64,000 nucleotides of DNA from JANPCX01 sp031431125. GTDB taxonomy: Bacteria; Pseudomonadota; Gammaproteobacteria; Burkholderiales; Burkholderiaceae_C. Of this stretch, positions 54,708 to 63,204 are shown one piece after another; the stretch's first letter is position 1; every line of letters begins with the position of its first letter. Both the position numbers and the translations under genes were made by a program. The notes under the pieces are model-generated. The model did no database searches and was not told the origin of the DNA. It was given only the letters and a program-made list of their open reading frames with translations. Location of the stretch: positions 9,825 through 73,824 of the forward strand of contig JANPCX010000089.1 in the NCBI GenBank assembly GCA_031431125.1, written 5' to 3'.

Positions 54708-55400
54708 ATGCTCAAGGTTGAAGGCATAAACCAGTACTACGGCGGTAGCCACATCCTGCGCAACGTCGCCTTCGAAGCGCGCTTGGGCGAGGTCACGGTG
54801 GTACTGGGCCGCAACGGCGTGGGCAAAACCACTTTGCTCAAAAGTTTGATGGGGGTGGTGCCCGTGAAAAGCGGCAGCATTCAACTGGATGGCCAAGACA
54901 TCACACGCCAACCTCCGTACGAGCGCGCGCGCGCCGGGTTGGGTTACGTGCCGCAAGGCCGCGAAATTTTTGGTCGTCTCACGGTGCAAGAAAACCTGGC
55001 CATGGGCTTGGCCTACAAACCCGGTGGAACCCCAGTGCCCGCAGAATTGTTTGAACTCTTTCCTGTCCTCAAACAAATGTTGAACCGACGGGGCGGCGAC
55101 CTCTCCGGTGGCCAGCAGCAGCAACTGGCGATCGCCCGCGCCTTGGCCGCGGGCCCCAAAGTGCTGGTGCTGGACGAGCCCACTGAAGGCATCCAACCCA
55201 GCATCATCAAAGACATAGGCCGCGTCATTCGCATGCTGGCCGATAGAAAAACCATGGCCATCGTATTGGTCGAGCAGTACTACGACTTTGCGGCCGAGCT
55301 GGCAGACCAATACCTCGTGATGGAGCGCGGCGAGATCGTCAAACGGGGGCGCGGTGCGGACATGCAGGCGGATGGGGTGAAGGCGCTGGTTTCTATTTAG
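54708..55400 (+). CDS. urtE: Urea ABC transporter ATP-binding protein UrtE
   Basis: LivF-type ATPase, 230 residues. Start LKVEGINQYYGGSHILRNV; Walker A GRNGVGKTTLLKSLMG; signature LSGGQQQQLAIARAL; Walker B VLVLDEPTEGIQPSII; switch His replaced by Gln in VLVEQYYDF, as usual for this family. Final gene of the transporter; separated from urtD by a REP-like palindrome. Confidence 0.96.
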   Translation: MLKVEGINQYYGGSHILRNVAFEARLGEVTVVLGRNGVGKTTLLKSLMGVVPVKSGSIQLDGQDITRQPPYERARAGLGYVPQGREIFGRLTVQENLAMGLAYKPGGTPVPAELFELFPVLKQMLNRRGGDLSGGQQQQLAIARALAAGPKVLVLDEPTEGIQPSIIKDIGRVIRMLADRKTMAIVLVEQYYDFAAELADQYLVMERGEIVKRGRGADMQADGVKALVSI

Positions 55401-55515
55401 GGCAACGCTGAACAAGTCCCTCGCCGGTCGCAAGACCTCGACTGGGGTCGGCGGCGTTTCCTTAGGCGGATATTGGGCTTTGCGCGGGACGACGGGCCGC
55501 AGTAGCATTGCCGCC

Positions 55516-56190
55516 ATGAAAGCTCTTGCTTTGTCCTTGCCGGTGTTGGTTGCGCTTTGCTGTGGCGCTTTGGCGCTGCCCTGCCATGCCCAGGGCACCA
55601 GCGCTGACAGCCGGGCCAGCGCTGCTGTGGCCGCGCCCGCGTCCGCACCGGCAACCACACGCCCCACAGGAAAGATTTACCAGCAGCGGCAAAAAGACGG
55701 CAGCATTTTGTTCACCGACCGACCCGCCGACCAAGGTGGCGTGACCGAACGCAGCTGGACAGTCCCCACGGAAGACCCTGAAGTCGCTGAGAAGCGCCGC
55801 GATAAGGCGCGACAAGAAGCCAAACAAGAAGCGCAAGCTGTCAATGAACGGCTGCAGCGCCAAATTGAACGTCAGCAAGACCGCGATGAAGCCTTGGCCA
55901 TTGAACGCATGAGGTTGAACCAGGCCCAGGCCCAACGTGATGCAGAGATTGCCCGCGCGGACCGCGAGCGGTCTGAGCGGCAAAGGGAGGCGCCGCCTGT
56001 GATCGTGGTGGTGCCAGGTCAGCGTCCCCGCCACCAGAACCCACCGATAGGCGGTTTGCCGCCGCCCTATGTGGCGCGCCCAATCGCCCCACCGCCGCCA
56101 CGCCCATCAGCCAGCCTGTGCACGGCCAAAAAAGCGTCGGACTGCAATCCGACTGCTGATCCAGGGCGTGCGGGGTTTGGCGGACGTTGA
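55516..56190 (+). CDS. Exported DUF4124 protein with coiled-coil
   Basis: Function unknown. The 224-residue precursor has a signal peptide (MKALALSLPVLVALCCGALA to PCHAQG) and a DUF4124-like segment (GKIYQQRQKDGSILFTDRP, near residues 52-70). A charged helix rich in Arg, Gln and Glu follows (about 90-165), then a Pro-rich end with PPPPRPS and two Cys. DUF4124 proteins of betaproteobacteria are commonly periplasmic and uncharacterised. ATG 55516 starts the signal peptide; the longer frame is rejected. Confidence 0.75.
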   Translation: MKALALSLPVLVALCCGALALPCHAQGTSADSRASAAVAAPASAPATTRPTGKIYQQRQKDGSILFTDRPADQGGVTERSWTVPTEDPEVAEKRRDKARQEAKQEAQAVNERLQRQIERQQDRDEALAIERMRLNQAQAQRDAEIARADRERSERQREAPPVIVVVPGQRPRHQNPPIGGLPPPYVARPIAPPPPRPSASLCTAKKASDCNPTADPGRAGFGGR

Positions 56191-56353
56191 CTCGGGAGTC
56201 ACTGTCGATTTGAGTCAGCCCTTGGCTGTTTTTTGCAACGTCGCCGCTGTTGTTTCAGAAGTCAGGCCAGTTTTCTTGATACACCTCTCGACGAGGAAGG
56301 CGGTTTGTGGAAAGCTCACCCGCTGAATTCCAGCCGCCAAGGTGACCACGTTG

Positions 56354-58060
56354 ATGAGACCGCTTTTCCGCGCGCACTGCTTGAGCTTGTTGTCCTTCGT
56401 TTGCGCCACCTCATTGGCGTTTTTTTGCGCGGCAGCAGGCAGTCAAATACTGCCGACCCCCAGCGTGGAGGTGGCTAAACCCGCCGCAGTGGCCAGCGAC
56501 GAGGCGCAGCGTACGGTGCTGTTCAACCAAAGGAAGGTGGTGATGTTCCGTGCCACCTTGCTCGGCGACTCCCCCGTCGACCGTGCTGAGTTGGCACGCG
56601 AAGCACTCAAAGCCGCCCTGGTCAAGCCTGGACCTGGTTTGGTCACCCGGACCATGCTGGGCGAGTCTGTGAAGTTTGAGGTTGACGGTCAGGTGGTTTT
56701 CTTCTTGGTGGCCGACGATTTGTTGCGCTCGCGTTCACCCGGTTTGCTGGAAGCTGTTTCGCAAGAGGTGCTGCAGAAACTGCAGTTGGCTGTGAACGAG
56801 ACCAAAGAAAGTTCCGATCCGAAAAAGCTCGCCATCGGGTTGGCTTACTCGGCGGCAGCGACCGTGCTGGCCTTTGTTTTGATGCGTTTGATTTTTTGGT
56901 TGCGCAGAAAAGTTGGTTTGCGAATCAAGGCGGTTTTACAGGCCGATGCAAAGCGCCCTGACTCTCGCAGTTGGATGCGTACCTATGGTGACCATCTGCG
57001 GATGGCCTCGCGCTTCTTCTCCACGGCCCTGACATGGGGCTTGGTACTGTTGTTGGCCGATGTCTGGGCCAGCTATGTGCTGCAGCAGTTCGCCATCACC
57101 AGGCCTTGGGGCGAACGCTCCACGGTCTGGCTTCTCAGCGTACTGGAGCAGTTTGCACTGGCCATTGCCGCTGCGGTGCCCGGCTTGTTGATTGCGGCGC
57201 TGATCTTTGTGATGGCGCGTTTGGTGTCGCAAGCCACACGCCTTTTTTTGCAACGCGTTGAACGCGGCGATATCACCTTGACCTGGTTGGACGCTGACAC
57301 CGCTGTGCCCACCCAGCGCTTGAGCAGCGTTGTGATTTGGCTCTTCGCTTTGGCGATGGCCTACCCCTATTTGCCCGGCTCCAACAGTGAGGCCTTCAAA
57401 GGTGTTTCGGTGTTGGCGGGTTTGATGTTGTCTTTGGGTGCTTCCAGTGTGGTGGGGCAGGCGCTGTCGGGTTTCAGCCTGATGTACTCACATTCCTTGC
57501 GCCTGGGTGAATACGTGAAGATCGGCGACACGGAGGGGACTGTCGTGGCGCTGGGCCTCTTCACCACCAAAGTGCACACCGGTCTGGGTGAGGCGGTGAG
57601 CCTGCCCAATTCCCTGGTTTTTTCCCAGCCCATCCGCAACTTTTCGCGTTTGGTGCAAGACGGTCAATTCATGGTGCATGCCATGGTGACCATAGGCTAT
57701 GCCACGCCCTGGCGCCAGGTGCAAGCCATGCTGATGGAAGCAGCAAAGCGTTCATCTGGGGTGGCCCAAGAGCCCTCACCCTATGTGGTGCAAACCGCGC
57801 TGTCCGATTTTTATGTCGAATACCGGCTGTGTGCGCAAAGCAATAAAAACGCCCCCAGTCGCCGCGCGGAAGCCATCAGCCAGTTGCACGCCAACATCCT
57901 CGACGTCTTCAACGAAAACGGCGTGCAAATCATGTCGCCTCACTACATGGCCGATCCAGCCGAGCCGCAAGTGGTGCCTGCGGGTGCGTGGGCTCCGCAT
58001 CAAGCGGTGCCCATCCAAGCGCCTGCTGCGAATGCAGCAGTAGAACAACCGTCCTCATGA
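56354..58060 (+). CDS. MscS-family mechanosensitive channel protein
   Basis: A 568-residue membrane protein. A signal-like N-terminus and a roughly 120-residue periplasmic part are followed by about five transmembrane segments, then the MscS pore helix and beta domain: GLMLSLGASSVVGQALSGFS, then LRLGEYVKIGDTEGTVVALG. The motif SLPNSLVFSQPIRNFSR is typical. Likely an osmotic safety valve of the larger MscS class; ion selectivity cannot be read. GTG 56342 would add four residues; ATG 56354 chosen. Confidence 0.88.
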   Translation: MRPLFRAHCLSLLSFVCATSLAFFCAAAGSQILPTPSVEVAKPAAVASDEAQRTVLFNQRKVVMFRATLLGDSPVDRAELAREALKAALVKPGPGLVTRTMLGESVKFEVDGQVVFFLVADDLLRSRSPGLLEAVSQEVLQKLQLAVNETKESSDPKKLAIGLAYSAAATVLAFVLMRLIFWLRRKVGLRIKAVLQADAKRPDSRSWMRTYGDHLRMASRFFSTALTWGLVLLLADVWASYVLQQFAITRPWGERSTVWLLSVLEQFALAIAAAVPGLLIAALIFVMARLVSQATRLFLQRVERGDITLTWLDADTAVPTQRLSSVVIWLFALAMAYPYLPGSNSEAFKGVSVLAGLMLSLGASSVVGQALSGFSLMYSHSLRLGEYVKIGDTEGTVVALGLFTTKVHTGLGEAVSLPNSLVFSQPIRNFSRLVQDGQFMVHAMVTIGYATPWRQVQAMLMEAAKRSSGVAQEPSPYVVQTALSDFYVEYRLCAQSNKNAPSRRAEAISQLHANILDVFNENGVQIMSPHYMADPAEPQVVPAGAWAPHQAVPIQAPAANAAVEQPSS

Positions 58061-58121
58061 TGGGGTGTTCACCGAATGGCCTTGCTGGAATAATCGCGCC
58101 CACTGCCACCGCGCGTCAGCC

Positions 58122-59381
58122 ATGAAAACCTCCACACGCTTGAATTTGCTCTTGGCTGGCATTGGCACGGCGGCCATTGCTATCAGCGGTGCCTTGCTGT
58201 GGACCACCCTGGACAACAAGTCGGTGGACGACATCCGCCAGGCAGCACAAGTTCAAATGCGCATCGCCGAGGCCATACGCAAATACACGGTGGACTACCT
58301 GCAAGTGGCCCTGCCCAACGCCAACGAGCCAGGTGCCAACTTTCACCGCGAGGCCGTGCCTTCATTTGCCGCCAATACCATGCTGGCCGACCTCTACAGA
58401 AACACCCCCGGTTATGCCTACCGCGAGGTGGCCCTCAACCCCACCAACATCAAAAACCAGGCTGTGGGCTGGACGGCCGATGTCGTGAACAAGTTCAAAT
58501 CCCAGGCGACGCCCCCTGACCTGTACACCGTGACGGGCGAGGGCGCCGACAAGCTGATGCATTTCTCCCGCCCCATCGTGGTCGACAGTGCCCGCTGCTT
58601 GCGCTGCCACAGCGACCCATCGGTGGCGCCCGCTTCCATGCGTGCTTTGTACGGCGAACAAACCGGCTTTGGATGGAAGCTCGGTGAGGTGGTGGGGGCA
58701 CAGATTGTGTCGGTGCCGGTGGCCGTACAAACCCACAAACGTGACCATGCGTTCGCGCTGTTTTTGATGGGCACCACAGGCATGTTGTTGTTCGTCATGG
58801 CCGTGGTGAACTGGTTGATTTCGCGCAAGGTGCTGCAACCCATGGAAGCCGCCAACCGCACGCTCACGCGTTTGGCAGAGCTCGATGGCCTCACCGGTGC
58901 ATCCAACAAACGCCACTTCAACCAGTTGCTGGCCACCCACGTGCAGCAAGCTGCAGAACGCGGCGAAGACCTGGCCTTGGTGATGATCGACCTCGACCAC
59001 TTCAAACGCGTGAACGACGAATACGGCCACTCGGTGGGCGACTCGGTGCTGCGCGAAACGGCCAACCGCGTGCGCCGCGCCATCCGCCGCAGCGATGTGT
59101 TTGGCCGCGTGGGCGGAGAAGAGTTCGCCTTGCTCTGCCCGGCGACTGACATCGCCGGTGCCGTGGCCACTGCACGGATGATTCTGAACGAACTCGGTGG
59201 CTCGGCTTTCGAGCTCGTCGGCGACGTGACCGCGAGCCTCGGCGTGGCCCAACTCAAACTCGGCGAATCAGCCGGACACTTGTTCGAGCGCGCCGATGCG
59301 GCGCTTTACGAAGCCAAACGGCTGGGGCGCAATCGGGTGGTGCTGGCTAAAGATGACATGGTCAGGACGCATGCGGCATGA
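58122..59381 (+). CDS. Diguanylate cyclase with periplasmic c-heme-motif sensor (DUF3365-GGDEF)
   Basis: A 419-residue inner-membrane sensor. Transmembrane helices at about 8-30 and 209-233 enclose a periplasmic DUF3365-like domain containing CLRCH at 159-163, the CxxCH motif for covalent c-type heme. The cytoplasmic GGDEF domain (250-419) has LDGLTGASNKRHFNQ, DLDHFKRVNDEYGHSVGD and the active GRVGGEEFALLCP. The RRSD five residues before GGEEF is an intact inhibitory I-site, so c-di-GMP production and feedback control are expected. Redox or gas sensing by heme is inferred. ATG 58122 selected. Confidence 0.9.
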   Translation: MKTSTRLNLLLAGIGTAAIAISGALLWTTLDNKSVDDIRQAAQVQMRIAEAIRKYTVDYLQVALPNANEPGANFHREAVPSFAANTMLADLYRNTPGYAYREVALNPTNIKNQAVGWTADVVNKFKSQATPPDLYTVTGEGADKLMHFSRPIVVDSARCLRCHSDPSVAPASMRALYGEQTGFGWKLGEVVGAQIVSVPVAVQTHKRDHAFALFLMGTTGMLLFVMAVVNWLISRKVLQPMEAANRTLTRLAELDGLTGASNKRHFNQLLATHVQQAAERGEDLALVMIDLDHFKRVNDEYGHSVGDSVLRETANRVRRAIRRSDVFGRVGGEEFALLCPATDIAGAVATARMILNELGGSAFELVGDVTASLGVAQLKLGESAGHLFERADAALYEAKRLGRNRVVLAKDDMVRTHAA

Positions 59382-59490
59382 AGTTCTTATTCACGAGTTC
59401 AGCAACGACTGCTTCACCCTGTGGATGTGCTGATTTGGCCGGGATGCACCCAGCCTGACGGCTTTTGAGTGGGTTCTCGAATGAGTCAGT

Positions 59491-60033
59491 TCAAGCGGTG
59501 ACGTCCAGATTGACCTGCTTTCGGGATTGAAGCTCTGCGCAAGCTGCGTTGGCCAATGAAACGCGGTCTATGCCCATTGTTTTCACGGCCCGTATGACAA
59601 CGCCAAACTGTGCTTTGGTTGCTGACAAGATGACGTGAGCACCCAGCAGGGGCGTGGTTGCATCCCGCATCACATCGTGCGCCAACACCTTCATCAATGC
59701 CTGCGCAGACGGTTGGGCCTGAAACAATCCCTTTGGGTAAGCCGGCGGTGCGGCCAATGCGTCCATGGTTGTTTCTACCGGCAGCTCGATGCCCACCTGG
59801 TGCAGCGCATCTCGATACTGCTGCTCGATGGCAGTCTTGAAAGCCGTCGGATCACACTGCAGGCGTTCAAACGTCCGACGCGCGGTGCCGTCTGGCAAGT
59901 CCAATGCCGCCAAGACAAGGTGTTCAGCAGCGGGCTGCTTTTGACCCGCCTCGTTCGCGTACTTTTCAGCGGAAGTCAGCAGCGCCTTGACGGTGCGGGC
60001 GTCTTGAAAGCGGCGTTTGATGGTGTTGAACAT
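59491..60033 (-). CDS. Clp N-terminal domain protein without ATPase
   Basis: A 180-residue protein consisting of two Clp_N-type repeats: AAEHLVLAALDLPDGTARRT (residues 35-54) and LLGAHVILSATKAQFG (about 129-144). The AAA+ modules of ClpA/ClpC/ClpB are absent. Such stand-alone proteins may bind adaptor partners or regulate; the function is unknown. It begins 8 bp after the HTH gene (60042-60263), and the two clearly form one operon. ATG 60033 preferred over the long frame to 60138, which overlaps the HTH gene. Confidence 0.8.
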   Translation of the reverse strand: MFNTIKRRFQDARTVKALLTSAEKYANEAGQKQPAAEHLVLAALDLPDGTARRTFERLQCDPTAFKTAIEQQYRDALHQVGIELPVETTMDALAAPPAYPKGLFQAQPSAQALMKVLAHDVMRDATTPLLGAHVILSATKAQFGVVIRAVKTMGIDRVSLANAACAELQSRKQVNLDVTA

Positions 60034-60041
60034 GGTCGTTC

Positions 60042-60263
60042 CTAACGTGACGTTGATTGAGCGGCGGCAGCAGCCAGGCGACGATGGGCAGCTTGTTTTG
60101 ATACGCCCAAAGCTTCGGCGATTTGAGACCAAGACCAACCCTGTTCCAAAGCGGAAACGACGGCGTTGTGCTCCAGGCGGTCGGCCATCAAACGCAGTGC
60201 CACCACAGCCGCCAGCGCCTGCTCAGGATGGGCCGCCGAGGGCAGTGTTTTTGCATCGATCAT
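60042..60263 (-). CDS. Small helix-turn-helix DNA-binding protein
   Basis: A 73-residue protein with a C-terminal HTH: VVSALEQGWSWSQIAEALGV then SKQAAHRRLAAAA (residues 36-68), like LuxR/sigma-type or MerR-free HTH units. An N-terminal helix may dimerise. It is the first gene of a two-gene unit with the Clp-N protein, and its start codon lies in a perfect palindrome containing the -10 box, so it probably represses itself. Regulation of other genes is unknown. Confidence 0.78.
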   Translation of the reverse strand: MIDAKTLPSAAHPEQALAAVVALRLMADRLEHNAVVSALEQGWSWSQIAEALGVSKQAAHRRLAAAAAQSTSR

Positions 60264-60311
60264 TCGTCAATGTTAGTTGACGAATGTCAGAGTTGTCAAC
60301 ATCTGTTGACG
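60261..60311 (-). promoter_or_regulatory. Promoter with two palindromic operators for the HTH/Clp-N operon
   Basis: On the minus strand TTGACA (60294-60299) and TAACAT (60270-60275) form a sigma-70 promoter with 18-bp spacing. One perfect palindrome, CATTCGTCAA-n6-TTGACGAATG (60261-60286), covers the -10 box and the start codon; a second, GTCAAC-ATCT-GTTGAC (60295-60310), covers the -35 box. The expected transcription start is at or within a few bases of the ATG at 60263, so the message may be leaderless. Confidence 0.75.
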
Positions 60312-60349
60312 ACGAGCCTGAGGCTGCTGCTGAACCGCTTTTTTTGCGT

Positions 60350-60574
60350 TCAGGTCATCTGTGGCGCCTTCCCCTCGGCACAAGACCGGCACACACAGGC
60401 TTTGCCGCGCTGGTCTACTGGGATGCGCTCCAAAAGTTCAGGCGCAAACTGAACCGAGGCACACCAGCAGGGTTGGTCGAACGAGGCGCTGCAAGCGACA
60501 GCACAGTCATTGGCTTGGCCGCACAAGGGGCATCGGTGTTCAGCAAGCGGTGTGGGTGCGGGTTGGGTGTCCAT
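60350..60574 (-). CDS. Small cysteine-rich CWC-type protein
   Basis: A 74-residue protein with Cys pairs in RCPLCGQANDCAVA, PCWCASV and ACVCRSCA, the pattern of the cysteine-rich CWC family. A zinc-binding fold is likely. Function unknown. ATG 60574 gives MDTQPAPTPLAEHRCPLC; the longer frame to 60631 overlaps the upstream gene. It lies at the start of the short minus-strand block before the HTH operon. Confidence 0.7.
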   Translation of the reverse strand: MDTQPAPTPLAEHRCPLCGQANDCAVACSASFDQPCWCASVQFAPELLERIPVDQRGKACVCRSCAEGKAPQMT

Positions 60575-60582
60575 AGGGGGCC

Positions 60583-60951
60583 TCACGGTTTCTTGCAACT
60601 GCCTGTCATCGAGATGGAGCCGTCTTTGCACTCGGTCGGAATGGGGTCGTCCTGCCGCGCTGGACGGGGCGTGGCCGGTGCTGTCGGCGCACGCGCGGTG
60701 GCTGGGCTTGCTGGCGACGCTTCGGTTTGCTGGTAAATGAGCTTTTTGCTACCAAGCTCGCAACTGCCGACCACCCTTCCCGCCGACGGGGCACTGGTGT
60801 CAACAACAGTCACCCTGAACTGCGACACACCGGACCCACGGATTTTGGCTTCGACCTCGGCGCGCAATTCCTCGCAAGTGATGGCCGAGCAGGGCAGGGC
60901 GTGTAGCAGCAGGGCGGTGATGGCAGTCTTTAAGGCAGTGCAGGGTTTCAT
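60583..60951 (-). CDS. Exported DUF1161-like protein
   Basis: A 122-residue precursor with a signal peptide (MKPCTALKTAITALLLHALP to CSA). The motif TCEELRAEVEAKIRGSGVSQ and VVGSCELGSKKLIYQQ match DUF1161, a small periplasmic family of unknown role. The C-terminal third is Ala/Pro-rich with two terminal Cys (ECKDGSISMTGSCKKP). An ATG at 60996 would add fifteen residues before the signal peptide; 60951 is preferred. It precedes the CWC gene by 8 bp. Confidence 0.7.
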   Translation of the reverse strand: MKPCTALKTAITALLLHALPCSAITCEELRAEVEAKIRGSGVSQFRVTVVDTSAPSAGRVVGSCELGSKKLIYQQTEASPASPATARAPTAPATPRPARQDDPIPTECKDGSISMTGSCKKP

Positions 60952-61088
60952 GGGGCGGCCGGGTTGTTTGGCTAATGTGTTGTCGTTGATTGCCATTTTG
61001 AGCCCCAGCGCGCCAAGTGCCTAACAGCCGCGCACCATGCCGCTGCCGCCTACACTTCACCCCGCATTCACTCACTTGCCACAACACC

Positions 61089-61931
61089 ATGGGCTGGCCC
61101 GGTCACCTTGCGCTGAACTACCGCTGTGAAACAACTGCCAACGGCACAAGAACGGTGCTTCACGACCGCCACTCGGGCCCGCTGCGCGTGTTGCAAAGCC
61201 TTTACCCCGAAGCGCCACAGGTCTGCCACAACGTGCTCGTGCACCCACCGGGCGGCATTGTGGGCGGTGATGATTTGGTAATTGATGCCCACTTGACCCA
61301 TCATGCGCATGCCCTGATCAGCACCCCCGGTGCCACGCGTTTCTACCGCAGCAGCGGCGAGGCCGCGCGTCAACACATTCACTTCAAATTGGATGACGGT
61401 GCGCGGTTGGAGTGGTTGCCACTGGAGACCATCGTGCACAGCGCGGCCTTGGCCGAAAACCGCATGGTGTTCGACCTGGCCCCCGGCGCTGAGATGCTGG
61501 GCTGGGACGTGCTCGCCTTGGGTCTTCCCGCATCAGCACAAGGTTTTGATGCGGGCCATATGCACCAGCAGATTGAAATTCCCGGCCTGTGGCTGGAGCG
61601 TGCCAAGGTGAACGCCATCGACCATTCTTTGCTGAGCAGCCCCTTGGGTTGGGACGGGCAACACGTGCTGGCGACGCTGTGGTTTGCGGCCGGTGCAGCA
61701 CAGCCTTTGAGACGATTGCAGGCCTTGCTCGACGAGGCGAGGGTGCACCTAGGTGACAGTGCTATGGCCCAACGCGCAGGCTGCACCCGGTTGGGCGAGC
61801 AGGGCGTGGTGCTGCGCGTCTTGGCGCCTCAGGTAGAACCCGCCATGCAGCTGTTGCAGCAGGTGTGGGCCGTGTGGCGGCAAGCAGCCTGGGGCTTGGC
61901 GGCTTGTCCGCCGCGGGTGTGGAAGTTGTGA
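61089..61931 (+). CDS. ureD: Urease accessory protein UreD (orphan)
   Basis: UreD (UreH) is the nickel-channel scaffold of the UreDFG complex that loads urease. 280 residues from ATG 61089; visible are LQSLYPEAPQVCHNVLVHPP, GGIVGGDDLVIDAHL and STPGATRFYRSSGEAARQ, typical of the family. The usual ureABC-EFG genes do not follow; two minus-strand genes come next. The urea transporter lies 5.7 kb upstream. The longer frame to 61017 adds no conserved sequence. Confidence 0.92.
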   Translation: MGWPGHLALNYRCETTANGTRTVLHDRHSGPLRVLQSLYPEAPQVCHNVLVHPPGGIVGGDDLVIDAHLTHHAHALISTPGATRFYRSSGEAARQHIHFKLDDGARLEWLPLETIVHSAALAENRMVFDLAPGAEMLGWDVLALGLPASAQGFDAGHMHQQIEIPGLWLERAKVNAIDHSLLSSPLGWDGQHVLATLWFAAGAAQPLRRLQALLDEARVHLGDSAMAQRAGCTRLGEQGVVLRVLAPQVEPAMQLLQQVWAVWRQAAWGLAACPPRVWKL

Positions 61932-62017
61932 CTTCAGGTCAGCCGTGTGCGGGGGCGAACTGGCCGCTGGCGGTTGAGTGAGACAGCCAAGTCCAGCTGC
62001 CACTTGATGGCCCGTTC

Positions 62018-62485
62018 TCAAACCGGCGCAGAACGCAGCCCATAGACCACGCCACGCAAAAACAGGTACTCGGCCCGCAATATGGCGTCGCCTTTTTCAT
62101 CGGCAAACGTAAAGCCGAGCACCGAGAGCGGCTCGCCGTTCTTGATCTCGGGCACCTTCCATGCCACCAAGCGGGTGAGCGGCGCCAGTTCAATTTGCCA
62201 CTTCTTGTCGCCACGGGTGGGCAATCGGGCGCTCTTGAGCAGGGCGGCTCGGTCGACGTTGGCTGTCTGCGCGGGCAGGTCGGTCGAGGCGAAATCAGCG
62301 GGTAGCTTCATGTCCTGGGGGAGCATGAGATCGAACTCCACATGCGGGTTGCGCCACGCCACATTGGCCGCCAAGCCACTGAGGTAAACCGGCCGCGTTT
62401 GATCGAAGCTCGACCAACCATGGTGTGCGGTGGTCAGCACGGGCACGGCCGCCAGCGGCAGTGCCAGAAGTGTTCGTCTTTGCAT
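62018..62485 (-). CDS. Exported DUF6152-like protein
   Basis: A 155-residue protein with signal peptide (MQRRTLLALPLAAVPVLTTA) followed by HHGWSSFDQTRPVYLSG at the mature N-terminus, the hallmark of the DUF6152 family. Function unknown; the two histidines next to the cleavage site could bind metal. ATG 62485 with GGAGA at 8 bp spacing is preferred over TTG 62497. It follows the membrane protein gene by 21 bp. Confidence 0.75.
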   Translation of the reverse strand: MQRRTLLALPLAAVPVLTTAHHGWSSFDQTRPVYLSGLAANVAWRNPHVEFDLMLPQDMKLPADFASTDLPAQTANVDRAALLKSARLPTRGDKKWQIELAPLTRLVAWKVPEIKNGEPLSVLGFTFADEKGDAILRAEYLFLRGVVYGLRSAPV

Positions 62486-62506
62486 GATGTTCTCCAAAGT
62501 GGCAAG

Positions 62507-62938
62507 TCAAACGTAGCCGATCCAGCGCCCGGCCGTGATCACAGCAACCCACAAAACCAGCGACAGCATGACCTGAGCCCGGGCGATCCTTCCGGTGCTG
62601 TCCAGGCCACCACGTGCATGAAACCACAGGGCGTTGACACCGGCCAAACCCAGCAAACCCAGCTTCACCCTGAACGCCGTGTTGTCCAACAACTCTTGCG
62701 GTTGGGACAGAAACATCACGACGCCGCTGGCCACCACCAAAGCAAATCCACCCAACGCCACCCGCAGTGTGAGTCGTTTGAGCGCCAACAACTCCACCCC
62801 GCCCAGAACACCCAAGAAGCGCAGCTCCAGCAGCACCAAATTGCCAACCAAAAGCGCAATGCCCAGGATGTGCAGCACTTCGAGCAGGGGAAAGGCGTAG
62901 GCGTTGCTGCCTATCCATTCAATGCCGTTGAAAGTCAT
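62507..62938 (-). CDS. Four-helix membrane protein (DUF6644-like)
   Basis: A 143-residue protein with about four transmembrane segments (e.g. ILGIALLVGNLVLLELRFLG and VALGGFALVVASGVVMFLSQ) and a His in FPLLEVLHILGIA. It resembles small families annotated near DUF6152 genes. A heme- or metal-binding membrane role is possible but not proven. ATG 62938; a TTG at 62944 is the alternative. Co-directional with the DUF6152 gene. Confidence 0.65.
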   Translation of the reverse strand: MTFNGIEWIGSNAYAFPLLEVLHILGIALLVGNLVLLELRFLGVLGGVELLALKRLTLRVALGGFALVVASGVVMFLSQPQELLDNTAFRVKLGLLGLAGVNALWFHARGGLDSTGRIARAQVMLSLVLWVAVITAGRWIGYV

Positions 62939-63204
62939 ACCCAACCGTCCGCCCTGTTCCGCTCATTGGCAACCGCGCCAACCAGCAAAGATATTGGCCT
63001 CGAATCACCGCCGCAGTTTCCCGTGCTGCGCGCCGGAACCATCGTATGGCCGTTGGCGAATGTTTTGTCCAAAGCCCATCTTTTCTGCGTGGTGAAGACC
63101 TATCCCGGATCAGTCACTTCAGGCGGCAGAACACCGAGCTGAAAAAAAACACTGTTTCAGCTGTGGGCGTTTCCACTGGGGCCTTGTCCCCGGGTGGGGC
63201 AAAC
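62939..63204. other. Intergenic region with 8-bp-arm inverted repeat
   Basis: Between the membrane protein and the DUF2059 gene; no gene seen. AGCTGAAA and TTTCAGCT form a perfect inverted repeat (63137-63162) downstream of the DUF2059 gene. The loop is A-rich on plus, T-rich on minus, but no T tract follows, so it is at best a weak terminator. Confidence 0.35.
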
